From Myotis daubentonii (lineage: Eukaryota > Chordata > Mammalia > Chiroptera > Vespertilionidae), in NCBI RefSeq assembly GCF_963259705.1, contig NC_081840.1, positions 116,301,074-116,365,073 on the forward strand: DNA of 64,000 nt. The letters are read 5' to 3'. The position numbers and the translations under genes are program-made. The notes below the pieces were generated by a model. That model was not told the origin of the DNA and ran no database searches. It saw only the letters and a list, made by a program, of their open reading frames with translations. The stretch's first letter is position 1. The number at the start of each line of letters is the position of its first letter. This document shows, piece by piece, positions 33,050 through 43,214 of this stretch.

Positions 33050-34150
33050 GTAAAAATAATCTAATTCTAAATTTAAACAGAAATTCAAAGAACCTAGAAT
33101 AATAAAGGCAATTTAAAATAGAGAAGTTAGAGGACTTATGTCACCTGACTTTAAGATTTATTATAAATCTATAGTAATTAAGACTATCTGGTATTAATGT
33201 AGAGACAGACAAATAAATAAATGCATAGAATAGAAAGTTCAGAAAAGATTCACACACATATCGTCAATTAATTTTTGACAAAGATGCTAGGACAGTTCAG
33301 TGGATAAAAAATAATCTTTTCAACTAATGGTACTGGAACAATTGGCTATCCATAAGCAAAAAAACAAATGTTAATCAATAACCCACACCATGTATAAATA
33401 TCAACTCAGATTATAAGTGTACATTAAAATCTAAAACTATAAAAATTCTAGAATAAAATCTTCAGAGTCTTGGTTGTGTTAGGCAATGATTTCTTAGGTG
33501 TGGCTCCAAAAGCAAAATCCATACAGAAAAAATGATCAATATAATAAAGAACTCTTGTGCTGTAACAGACACTGTTTATAGAATGAAAAGGAAAGTCACA
33601 GGGTGGAAGAAAATATTTGCAAATTTCTTGATTGATAGAGAACTTTTGTTCAGAATACAAAAGGAATTATCAGAATTTAACAAACATCTCAATTTTTGAA
33701 ATGGGAAAAACTGTTGAATAAAATTTCACCAAAGAATATAGATAGATGGGCAATTATAACAAGTAAAGATGGCCAACGTTAATAATAGGGAAATGCAAAT
33801 TAATACCATGAAATATTACTACCTATCTATTAGAATTTCTACAATAAAGAAAGATTGACCACTGCAGGTGTTGGTGGGGTGTGAAGCAAAGGTAACTCTT
33901 ACACACTGCTGGAGGGAAATTAAAATAGTTCTACTTTGTAAAGTAGTTTAACAGTTTTGTAAAATCTTAAACATAACCCTACCACATGAACCAATTATTT
34001 ACCTAGAGAGAGAGAGAGAAAAGCATAAACCTATGCAAGGATTTGTTTATGGGTTTTCACAGAAGCTTTATTTGTAGTAACCAAAAACAAACTGAATGTT
34101 TATCATTAATAGTCAAATGGATAAACAAATTGAGTTTATGTATATAATCT
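33050..34150 (+). mobile_element. Older L1 ORF2 3' region
   Basis: Diverged ORF2-like blocks on the + strand: 'agtaattaagactatctggt', 'aatttttgacaaagatgcta', 'gaaagtcacagggtgg', 'cacactgctggagggaaatt'. It follows the A-rich end of the younger L1, so they are two separate elements. Confidence 0.75.
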
Positions 34151-34161
34151 TCTATATATAA

Positions 34162-34685
34162 TCTATACTAATAAAAGGGTAATATGCTAATTAGACTGGG
34201 AGACCTTCTGGACATCCTTCCAGACAAAACCATGGTGGCGGGGCTGAGGCAGAGGCAGTTAGGGGTGATCAGGCCTGCAGGGGAGGGCAGTTGGGGCAAG
34301 CAGGCCAGCAGGGGGGGTTGGGGGGTAAGGAGGCCAGCAGGAGGGGGCAGTTGGGGGCGAGCAGACCAGCGAGGAGGGGGGAAGTTGGGGGTGAGCAGGC
34401 CGGCAGAGGCAGCAGTTGGGGGTGATCAGGCCGGCAGGGGGGGCAGTTGGGGTGAGCAGGCTTGCAGGCAGAGTGGTTAGGGGTGATTAGGCAGGCAGAA
34501 GAGCAGTTAAGAGCCACTGGATTATGAGAGGGATGTCCGACTGCCAGTTTAGGTCTGATCCTGCAGGGATAAGGACTAAACTGGCAGTTGGACATGACCC
34601 GAGGAGTCCCAGATTGGAGAGGGTGCAGGCCAGGCTGAGGGACACCCCCACCCCTGTGCACAAATTTCATGCACCAGACCACTAG
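34162..34685 (+). mobile_element. HeliBat with an internal minisatellite
   Basis: 5' terminus 'tctatactaataaaagggta' after a host A. 3' end with palindrome 'gtgcacaaatttcatgcac' and CTAG at 34682-34685. It abuts the next HeliBat directly. The block 34259-34500 is a GC-rich tandem repeat. Confidence 0.92.
34259..34500. repeat. GC-rich minisatellite inside the HeliBat
   Basis: Imperfect units of about 30-36 bp built on 'gcagttgggggtgagcaggc' plus 'cagcaggggg'. It gives a fortuitous 98-codon open frame. Confidence 0.85.
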
Positions 34686-34976
34686 TCTATATATATAAAA
34701 GCCTAAGTGACTGTTACAGCCGGTTAACAAAATGACTGGTTGATTGGTTGCTATGACGCACACTGACAGACGCTCAATGCAGGAGCTGGCCCCTGGTGGT
34801 CATTGCATTCCCATAGCCAACCTCCCGTGGCCAGTCAACCTCCCGCAGTCTCTACCCCTGGCCAGCCAGCCCTGATCGGCCCTGATTGGACTGGGCAAGA
34901 TGGCCCTTATTGGCCCCAATCACCAGTCAGGACAAGGGACCCCAACCATTCATGAATTCATGCACCAGGCCTCTAT
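34686..34976 (+). mobile_element. HeliBat, short, abutting the previous one
   Basis: Starts 'tctatatatataaaagccta' right after CTAG. It ends 'catgaattcatgcaccaggc' plus 'ctctat', with a perfect palindrome but CTAG changed to CTAT. Confidence 0.88.
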
Positions 34977-35104
34977 TGACCTATAAAATGCATTAATAGA
35001 CTAATGCCCTGCAAGAACAAAAGATTCATGGAACCTCATGGGAAAATCTTAAAATTGTTCTGAACAAAAGAAGTTCCATAAATTAGGATTCTTTTTATAT
35101 TAAA

Positions 35105-36108
35105 CTAGAGGCCCAGTGCACAAAAATTTGTGCACTCCGGGGGGAGGGGTGGTCCCTCAGCCTGGCCTGTGCCCTCTCACAGTCTGGGACCCCTCGGGAG
35201 ATAACGACCTGCTGGCTTAGGCCTGCTCCCGGGTGGCAGAGGGCAGGCCCAATCCCTAGGTGCAGCCCCTGGTCAGGCTCAGAGCAGGGCTGATTGGGGA
35301 GTTGGGGCGCCTTCCCCTGTCATGCACAGAGCAGGGCAGATTGGGAGGTTGTGATGCCACCCTCAGTCACGCACAGGGTAGGGCCGATTGGGGGGTTGGG
35401 GCACCACCCCCTGTCACACTCAAGGCAGGGTCGATGGGGAGGTTGCAGCGTCACCCCCTGTCACGCACAGAGCAGGGCCCATCAGGGGGGTTGGGGCTCC
35501 ATACCCTGTCATGCACAGAGCAGGGCCCATCAGGGGGGTTGGGGCTCCATACCCTGTCACGCACAGAGCAGGGTCAATCAAGGGGTTGGGGAGCTCCCCC
35601 CTGTCATGCACAGAGCAGGGCCGATCAAGGGGTTGAGGAGCTCCCCCCTGTCACTCACAGAGTAGGGCCGATAGGGGAGTTAGGGCACTGCCCCCTGTCA
35701 CACTCAGGGCAGGGCGGATCAGGGGGTTGGGGCGCCGCCCTCTATCACCCACAGAGCAGGGCCAATCAGGGGGTTGGGGTGCCACCACTGTCACACTCAG
35801 GGCAGGGCGGATGGGGAGGTTATGGCTCTATCCTGTCACACACAGAGCAGGGCTTATCAGGGGGTTGAGGCGCCAGACCCTGTCACACACAGAGCTGCAG
35901 AGCGATCAGGTGGTTGGGGCGCCTTCCCCTGTCACAAACAGAGCTGGCGGATAGGGAGGTTGTGGCCCCGCCCCCTGTCACACACAGAGCCGCAGGGCGA
36001 TCAGGGGGTTTGGGCGCTGTCCCCTGTCATGCTGATCCCGGTGCCGGGAGGCATCTTGGCTCCGCTGATCCCGGTGCTGGGAGGCATATTACCCTTTTAC
36101 TATATAGA
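35105..36108 (-). mobile_element. HeliBat B-type unit with 48-bp minisatellite (3' unit of a composite)
   Basis: The 3' end is at the left: ctagaggcc and palindrome gtgcacaaaaatttgtgcac (35116-35135), preceded by a host A. The 5' terminus is at the right (minus strand TTCTATATAGTAAAAGGG, then TAATATGCC). It abuts the minus-strand HeliBat at 36109-36745. Most of its body is a tandem repeat. Confidence 0.93.
35275..36025. repeat. 48-bp minisatellite, about 15-16 units
   Basis: Units such as those starting at 35461, 35509 and 35557 are exactly 48 bases apart and share 'cacagagcagggc', 'atcagggggg' and 'ttggggc'. The 48-base period is a multiple of three, so 16-residue repeat frames stay open (up to 202 codons at 35260-35868). 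I regard these as shadows. Confidence 0.92.
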
Positions 36109-36745
36109 ATAGAGGCCTAGTGAACGAGTGGGGGATGGCTGGTTTGCCCTGAAGGGTGTCCTGGATCAGGGTGGGGGTCCCCACTGTGGTGCCTGGCCAG
36201 CCTGGATGAGGGGATGATGGCTGTTTGCAGCTGGTCACACACCCTTCAGGGTGGGGGTCCCCACTGGGGTGCCTGGCCAGCCTGGGTGAGGGGATGATGG
36301 CTGTTTTCAGGCCAACTGAAGCTCCCAACTGCTCCTTTTTTTCTTTTTTTCTTTTTTTTATTCTGGGCCAGCTTTAGCTCTGGCTCTTGCTCTGAGGCTT
36401 CTGCTGCTGAAAGCAGGTATCTGGTTTGTTTCGGTTCTATAATTGAAACACTGTATAACTCCAGCTCTGAGATCCCGGCCTCACTGAAAGCAGGTTTCTG
36501 GGGTTTTGTTTAGCTTCTATATTTGTTACAATGTTTCTTAAACTGCAGGCTCAGAGGCCAGCAAAGCAGGCGGGGAAAGTTGGTTTCCTCCGTCACTGAA
36601 GCAAGCATGCCTCATGTTAGTTTCAAGCTGCCTGGCTGCCGGCCGCCATCTTGGCTGGCAATTAATTTGCATATCGCCCTGATTAGCCAATGGGAAGGGT
36701 AGCGGTCGTACGCCAATTACCATGTTTCTCTTTTATTAGATAGGA
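36109..36745 (-). mobile_element. HeliBat A-type unit (5' unit of the composite)
   Basis: 5' terminus at the right (minus strand TCCTATCTAATAAAAGAG) before a host T. Minus-strand blocks: CATTGGCTAATC, GATATGCAAATTAATTGCC and CCAAGATGGCGGCCGGC near the 5' end; tandem 'gcctggccagcctg' repeats near the 3' end. The 3' end at the left is 'tagaggcctagtg' with a degraded palindrome. Confidence 0.92.
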
Positions 36746-36939
36746 TTCTAGAAACTGTAAACTACGCTATAGTGATAGAAATCCATTAGTGGTTGTCTAA
36801 AGATTACAAATGACCAACTGATATTATATAAATATATATCTTTATTGTCTTTATTGTCATAATGGTTTCAAAAATATATTTATATGACAAAATTTATCAA
36901 ATTATACAATTTAAGTATGTGCAGTTTATTATATATCAA

Positions 36940-37283
36940 CTAGTAGCCCTGTGCACGAATCCTTGCACCAGTAGCTCTCTGCAGGGCCTGGCCACTCCAC
37001 ACCCACTTCCCAGTGGCTCTTTGCCACCCAGAGGCCCATCTATGCTCCAGTCTGGCCATAGGCCTCCATGGCTGGCGTGGAACGCTTGCCTCATTGCTGT
37101 GGTGACAAAGCAAGCATTTTTCCAGGCCACTCACACTGCCTGCTCTCAGCGGCCGCCCCACCAGGACTGGGGGACTCCAGTGGGGCTGAGAGGATTGGGC
37201 GCCACCATCTTATGGCTATGGGTGCCACCATCTTTGTGACAGAGTCTTGGTTAATTTGCATATTACCCTTTTATTAGATAAGA
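36940..37283 (-). mobile_element. HeliBat, minus strand
   Basis: Left end ctag (36940) with 'gtgcacgaatccttgcac'. Right end on the minus strand TCTTATCTAATAAAAGGG, then TAATATGCAAATTAACC. Host A at the left, T at the right. The body shares 'gtggcgcc'-rich and 'acaaagcaagcattt' blocks with no other copy here, suggesting a different subfamily. Confidence 0.9.
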
Positions 37284-37800
37284 TTATACCCCATTAATTC
37301 TATTTTTTTAAAAGCTAGGTTTGGATGAGATCAGAAATTTTTAAAGGAACTTTCAGAATTCTGGCCTACATTTTTCAAAATTTTATTTTAAGTATAGTTG
37401 GTGTACTGTCTTACATTGGTTATAATAGTGTACAATATAGTGATTTCACATTTTTATACCTTTTTGGGTGTATAATATAGTGATTTCACATTTTTATACC
37501 TTACATTGTATACCCTACTAATTCTAGTAATCAACTATTACCCTGCAAACTTATTACAATATGGTAGACTATATTCTTCTTCCCCTTTTCACCCATTTCC
37601 CTCCCTGTCCTTCTGGTAATCATCCCTTTAGTCTCTGTTTCTGTGAGTTTGTTTGTTTTGGTTTTTAGATTATACATATAAGTAAAATCATATGGTATTT
37701 GTCTTTTTCTGTCTGACTTATTTCACTTAGCATAATACCTTCTAGATCCATTCATGTTTTTGCAAATGGCAAGAATTTATTCTTTTTTAATATTCCATTA

Positions 37801-38208
37801 TCCTATATAATAAAAGCCTAGTATGGAAATCAACTGAATGGCAGAACGACTGTTTGGCGGGTGGCAGGACTGGTGAGTGGGTGGTGCCAGGCCAGCCAAG
37901 GCGGGTGCCAGTGGGCAGAGGGAAGGGACGGTGATTGGGGGACAGCAGGGACTGGCAGTGGAGGAGGAACAATTGGGGAGCAGGGGTATCCACTCGCCAG
38001 CTGGTGCTGTCCCCTGATTGGCCCATGGGTCGCCTCCCACAGAGGGAAGCCAGACTGCAGCTTAGACCATTTCCTCACAGGCAGCAGGCCTAAGCCGTCA
38101 GTCTGACATCCCCCTGAGGGCTTCTGTTCTGCAACAGGACACAGGCCAGGCTGAGAGAGCCCCTCCCCCCCCCCCGAGTGCATGAATTTTCATGCACTGG
38201 GCCCCTAG
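37801..38208 (+). mobile_element. HeliBat
   Basis: Perfect 5' 'tcctatataataaaagccta', 3' palindrome 'gtgcatgaattttcatgcac', then tgggcccctag at 38198-38208. Host A before and T after. Body shares 'cagactgcagctta' with the copy at 23471. Confidence 0.95.
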
Positions 38209-38227
38209 TATACATATAATATACATA

Positions 38228-38356
38228 CAGGGTGTCCCAAAAACATATACCCACTTTGGCTACTGTTATTAATTCCAATGGGTTATATCTGAAAATAAAG
38301 AAACATCAATTAAGCTATCAACTGTTAAAGTGTGTATGCATTATTTTGGGACACCC
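38228..38356. mobile_element. Tc1/mariner MITE (129 bp)
   Basis: Inverted ends cagggtgtcccaaaa and, inverted, cagggtgtcccaaaa are identical over 15 bases. TA duplications lie at 38226-38227 and 38357-38358. No coding capacity: a non-autonomous mariner. Confidence 0.93.
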
Positions 38357-38760
38357 TGTATGTTCATATCACATCTTCTTTATCCATTTATCTATTGATG
38401 GACACCTAGGTTGCTTCCATATCTTGGCTATTGTAAATAATGTGCAATAAATATTTTGATTTAAAATAGTTTCAAAGTCAATAGTCATGAGGAATCCAGT
38501 GTTTGTTTGGAAAACCCAAGGGTCAAGCTTTTCTCTTGATACCCAATAACTTTTCTATTATATGAATATTGAAATGCAAGTTATACATTAATGTCTACTG
38601 ACTCTATTAATACTCTTATTAAATTACAGCATGTTTACACTCAGTTGTCATTCCAACTGGATTATGAATAAATTCTGAGCAATGTCTACACCTTAACATT
38701 TTTTGCATGTAGTGTAGTGCCAGAAAATTGTGCATTTTTGATAAAGAATTGTTCAGTGAT

Positions 38761-39136
38761 TGTACCACACCAGCATGGCCAAGGGTGAACCTGAGGATGG
38801 GCAGTGAAGGACTGAAGAAAAGACAGACAAGAGAATACAGCTGGGGCTCAGTGGATCTCCCGTGCCTGGATGAGGACACAAAAGGCCCAGCCTGCAAGCT
38901 GATGCTTTATTTTATAGTCTGATTAAAACAAGGGTAGATTAACATGTATACAAATGTTCTTATTTTGGCAACACTTGCTGCACTCCCCACAGCCCATTAG
39001 CTGCTTTAGAAGGAATTAGGGAGGGCTACAAAGTCAGGCTTAATTATGCTAGGAGAGCTCTGCCCTCCAGGCTGGGACTTGTTTGTGGCCCTGCCACAGG
39101 TCAGTCCGAGGCTTGACCCTAGAGCCTCTCCCTACA
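38761..39136 (-). mobile_element. Solo LTR, 376 bp
   Basis: Ends TGTA...TACA with a perfect 6-bp duplication, agtgat, at 38755-38760 and 39137-39142. AATAAA on the minus strand (plus-strand tttatt near 38904) suggests minus orientation. The 6-bp duplication fits a class II (ERVK/IAP-like) LTR; the family was not recognised. Confidence 0.75.
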
Positions 39137-39229
39137 AGTGATTGAGTGAGTGATTGCAAGAGAAAGGTTTTAATATTTTACTGCTCTGACATATCAAATT
39201 CCCTCTGTTTGCCTAGAAGATTTATTATT

Positions 39230-39370
39230 TTGGAATAATAACAATAATAGTAATTATTCAATGTTCACTTTGTTCATGCACAGATTTAAACATGTTGTGT
39301 TTAATTCCTCAAACAACTACAGTGAAACATCCATTTTATTGTCTTGGCAAAGAATTTTTGCTACAGATGG
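39230..39370 (-). mobile_element. Possible MIR fragment
   Basis: Weak order match to reverse-complement MIR ('taatagtaattattcaatgt', 'aattcctcaaacaactacag', 'catccattttattgtctt'). Low certainty. Confidence 0.3.
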
Positions 39371-39498
39371 ACAATAGCTAATTTCAGGCTCATATACACA
39401 TACAGGATTTTCTATGCAGTACTTATTTTTAGGGAATAATCATTTTAATAAAATACGTTTTACCAATATTAATTTGGTCCTGACAAAACATTAATTTG

Positions 39499-39586
39499 GT
39501 ATGTGCCCTGACCGGGAATCGAGCCCACCATCTTCTGGAGTAAGGGACAATGCTCCAACCTACTGAGCTACACTGGCCAGGGCTCT
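39499..39586 (-). mobile_element. Truncated tRNA-derived SINE (VES-like)
   Basis: Only the tRNA-related part is present, in reverse: 'tgccctgaccgggaatcgag', 'ctccaacctactgagctaca', 'ctggccagggct'. The SINE tail is missing. Confidence 0.75.
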
Positions 39587-39589
39587 TTT

Positions 39590-40980
39590 TTATTCTTGAA
39601 TAATCCTTTCTTATATGTGGTAAAACTAAACCTTTACCTAAAAAAATAAAGAAGCAGTCCTGTAAAAACAATGCAAATGGGGAAAAATAAATATTTATGA
39701 CTTTATTAATTTTCAAAATCTTAAGTATATTGATCATCACCAAATATATTTGCAAGATAATAATGATGATATTGTTAGTAATAATAACAATAAAGAGTGG
39801 TAATGGGGTCATCATGAACAGAATAGAAATGATATTTAGAAAATCATATTTGACTAAAAAATTCTTTATGTAAGACCATGTCTTTTTTCTCCATGCTAAT
39901 TTTAATAACCCTAGGAAATATAAGCCATTTAGCTTTTTGGAAATTATAAATAAAAGCGTGGATTATATATACATAATGATTTACTTTTTCTAAGTATAAA
40001 ATATTCATTAATTTTTTTGCACAATAAAGCAATGGTTTCCTATACATATTCCTATACATATTTCAAATAATATTAAAAGAATGACAAATACAGTGAAATG
40101 CTATAAACTAGTTTTAACATAATCAAAGATGAGAGGAAAAAATTATAGCCTAAACTCATAAAAATAACTTGCAAAACAGTAATATTAATAAAAAGGTTGA
40201 CATAGACATTTCTTAACCAAAAGTTTTCATTAATAATTCAATACAATGACTTTGAATAAAGCATACTTTATTATTCAGAATAAAATTTTGAAGTTATGTA
40301 GGTTATATTTAAAAAGTCACAGACTCCCAGACATATTGATCTCTCAGACAAATTACAGGAACTTATATCCACAGCCAAAATGAAGGGTGACAAACAGAAA
40401 AAGTTTGACCTGGCAGAGTCAATACTTATACACATTACCAATATAGTTTACATGTTTTAAACTAAAAATAAAATAAAACCTTAAACTATGGTATACTCAA
40501 AACCTAGAGTATCTGTACCTCTTTATACTCAACTAAGCCACACTAAAATACTTTTTTTGTTAAAACTAATCTGGTTCCTTAGCTTAAAGCTCTCATTCCA
40601 GCATTTTCTTAAAATCAAAGGATGCTTAAAGTATCTATCCTCAGTCTTTTCAAACTAAGTATTTAAAAATTCTATTATCCCCTCTTTTTTGTGTTATTAT
40701 TTCTCTCTTTTTCTCCTCAACCAGTGAGCAATAATCTGGCCACTTCTAATGAGCCTGAATTTATTAACTTTACTTCTTTCTCCTCACGTCAGTAGTGATT
40801 TCATCCAGTAATTGCCTTTGTCTTGTACAAGACTTCTGCAATCTAATACATCGAGTCTTTTTGTAAGTTGTCTCTACTTATTTATCTTCTTTAAGTGCAG
40901 TGTAACTCCTTTGAGATCATGTTTAAAGATAGAAAATACACAAATGTGGATTGGTTTATGCTTATTTATCCATCTAAATA
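39590..40980. other. No feature recognised
   Basis: AT-rich unique-looking sequence with no clear repeat or gene. Confidence 0.5.
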
Positions 40981-40987
40981 TACTCCA

Positions 40988-41411
40988 TCCTATGTAATAA
41001 AAGCCTAATATGCTAAATGTCCAGTCGACCAGTCGGTCGATCAACCAATCAAAGCGTAATATGCTAATGATATACTAAAGGCCATACAACCGCTCGCTAT
41101 GACGTGCACTGACCACCAGTGGGCAGACGCTCTGACTAGTACGTTAGACTGCTGCTGGGGTCCATCCAATCGGAACTGAGCAAGACAGACCAGACACCCC
41201 CTGGAGCCCTCCCGTGGTCCCTCTCTGGCTGGCCAACCTCCCGCGTCCCTCTCTGGTCCTGATCATGCACTGGTGGGGTCCCTCAGCCTGGCCTGTGCTC
41301 TCTCCCAATCTGGGATCCCTTGGGGGATGTTGGAGAGCTGGTTTTGGCCTGATCCCACAGGCCAGGCTGAGGGACCCCACTTGTGTACGAATTTGTGCAC
41401 TGGGCCTCTAG
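40988..41411 (+). mobile_element. HeliBat, first of a head-to-tail pair
   Basis: Starts 'tcctatgtaataaaagccta' after a host A and ends 'gtgtacgaatttgtgcac', then tgggcctctag at 41401-41411. Near its 5' end is a short-palindrome cluster (gtcgaccagtcggtcgatca). Confidence 0.93.
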
Positions 41412-41848
41412 CCTATATAATAAAAGCCTAAGCAACTATAACAGTGGAACGACCAGAATGACCAGTTGCTATGAGGTGCACTGACCACCAGGGGGCAGAC
41501 GCTCAATGCAGGAGCTGCCCCCTGGTGGTCAGTGTGCTACTACAGGGGGAGCGCTGCTCAGTCAGAAGCCAGGCTCACGGCTGGCGAGCACAGCTGCCAC
41601 AATGGGAGCCTTTCTCAACTCCACAGCAGGAGGCACAGTGGGCCAGGATGAATTTAAGCAGCTCCCGGCCCTGATTCGGCTCCTCCCTTGTTGCCTGCCA
41701 CTTGGCACACTACTACAACCCTAGGGGGATGTCCGACTGCTGGTTTAGGCAGTCAGACACCCCTGAGGGGTCTCGGACTGCGAGAGGGTGCAGGCCAGGC
41801 TGAGTGACCCCTTTCCCAGTGCAAGAATTTCATGCACTGGCCCTCTAG
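41412..41848 (+). mobile_element. HeliBat, second of the pair
   Basis: Starts 'cctatataataaaagcctaa' directly after CTAG, so the first T of TC is lost or shared. It ends with 'gtgcaagaatttcatgcac' and CTAG at 41845-41848, before a host T. Internal stem 'tgaccaccagggggcaga' / 'cccctggtggtcagtg'. Confidence 0.93.
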
Positions 41849-41904
41849 TGTTCTAATAAAGAATACATGGTGTCATAGTTTTATGATTTAACCCTAATGG
41901 CAAT

Positions 41905-42745
41905 GTACACTGGAGGAAAAAAGAGAATACTCTTACAGAAGACCAGGAGACATATGAAAACATACTCAAAGTCACTAATCATCTGAGAGATGCAAATCAA
42001 AATGACAATGATCTACCATCTCACACCTGTCAGAATGGCTACCATCAACAAATCAACAAACAATAAGTGCTGGCAAGGATGCGGAGAAAAAGGAACCCTT
42101 GTGCACTGCTGATGGGAATGCAGACTGGTGCAGCCAGTGTGGAGAACAGTATGGAGTTTCCTCAAAAAACTAAAAATGGAACTCCCATTTGACCCAGTGA
42201 TCCTACTTCTAGGAATATATCCCAAGAAACCAGAAACACCAATCAGAAAAGATATATGCACGCCTATGTTCATAGCATCACAATTTACAATAGCTAAGAT
42301 GTGTAAACAGCCTAAGTGCCCATCAGCAGATGAATGGATTAGAAAACTGTGGTACATCTACCCAATGGAATAGTATGCTTCTGTAGAAAGGAAGGAACTC
42401 CTACCATTTGCAACAGCATGGATGGAACTGGAGAGCATTAAGCTAAGTGAAATAAGTCAGTCAGAGAAAGATAACTATCACATGATCTCACTCATTTGTG
42501 GATTATAATGAACAACATAAACTGATGAACAAAGACAGATCCGGAGACAGAGAAGCAGCTATCAGACCGTCAACCTCAGAAGGAAGGCAGGGGAGGGTGG
42601 GGGGAAGGGAAAGAAATCAAACAAAGGACTTGTGTGCATGCATATAAGCATAACCAATGGACACAGACACTAGGGGGGGGGGGTTGAAGGAACTGGGGGG
42701 GATAAGGACACATATGTAATACCTTAATCAATAAAGAAAAAAAGT
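41905..42745 (+). mobile_element. 5'-truncated L1
   Basis: Last part of ORF2 and 3' UTR on the + strand, ending 'cttaatcaataaagaaaaaa'. Closely matches the full-length copy next to it (for example 'cccatttgacccagtgatcc'), but the frame has stops. Confidence 0.88.
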
Positions 42746-43214
42746 GTATAGAATACTATCTTAGATATTCTAAGGAAACTGGATGGTAGTCCTGGATCTC
42801 CCATTAGCAGTGTGACATTTAGAAACTATTTGCTTGTTTTTGGTTGTTTCTACATCACTGATAGAAGAACGCAGGCTACTCTCTGTTATCTAATTTGTTG
42901 TGATTATTTAGGTTTCTTCCAGTTCTCTTTTTTTTAATTTTTTTAATTTATTGCTTAAAGTATTACAAAGGGTATTACATATGTGTCCATTTTTCCCCCC
43001 CGCCCTAGACAGTCCCCTAGCCTCCCCTATCCCCCAGTGTCTTATGTCCATTGGTTATGCTTATATGCATGCAGACAAGTCCTTTAGTTGATCTCTTACC
43101 TCCCTACCTCCTGCCCCCCAACCCTCCCCGGCCTTCCCGCTGCAGTTTGACAATCTGTTTGAGGCAGCTCTGCCTCTGTATCTATTATTGTTCAAAAGTT
43201 TATAATGGTCTCTA

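Larger units (their letters stand above)
37365..38455 (-). mobile_element. Old L1 3' end, interrupted by a HeliBat and a mariner MITE
   Basis: Reverse-complement L1 3' UTR and ORF2 end: 'agtaaaatcatatggtattt', 'cttatttcacttagcataat', resuming after the insertions at 'tctattgatggacacctagg'. A 42-bp-scale tandem duplication is visible at 37425-37500 ('acaatatagtgatttcacat' and 'ataatatagtgatttcacat'). Confidence 0.75.

Noticed and set aside
35260..35868. 202-codon open frame with 16-residue repeats
   Set aside because: It is the direct translation of a 48-bp minisatellite inside a Helitron; similar frames are open in other phases and on the other strand.
34259..36025. CRISPR-like repeat array
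   Set aside because: Units are contiguous tandem repeats without unique spacers, inside Helitrons, in a mammalian genome.
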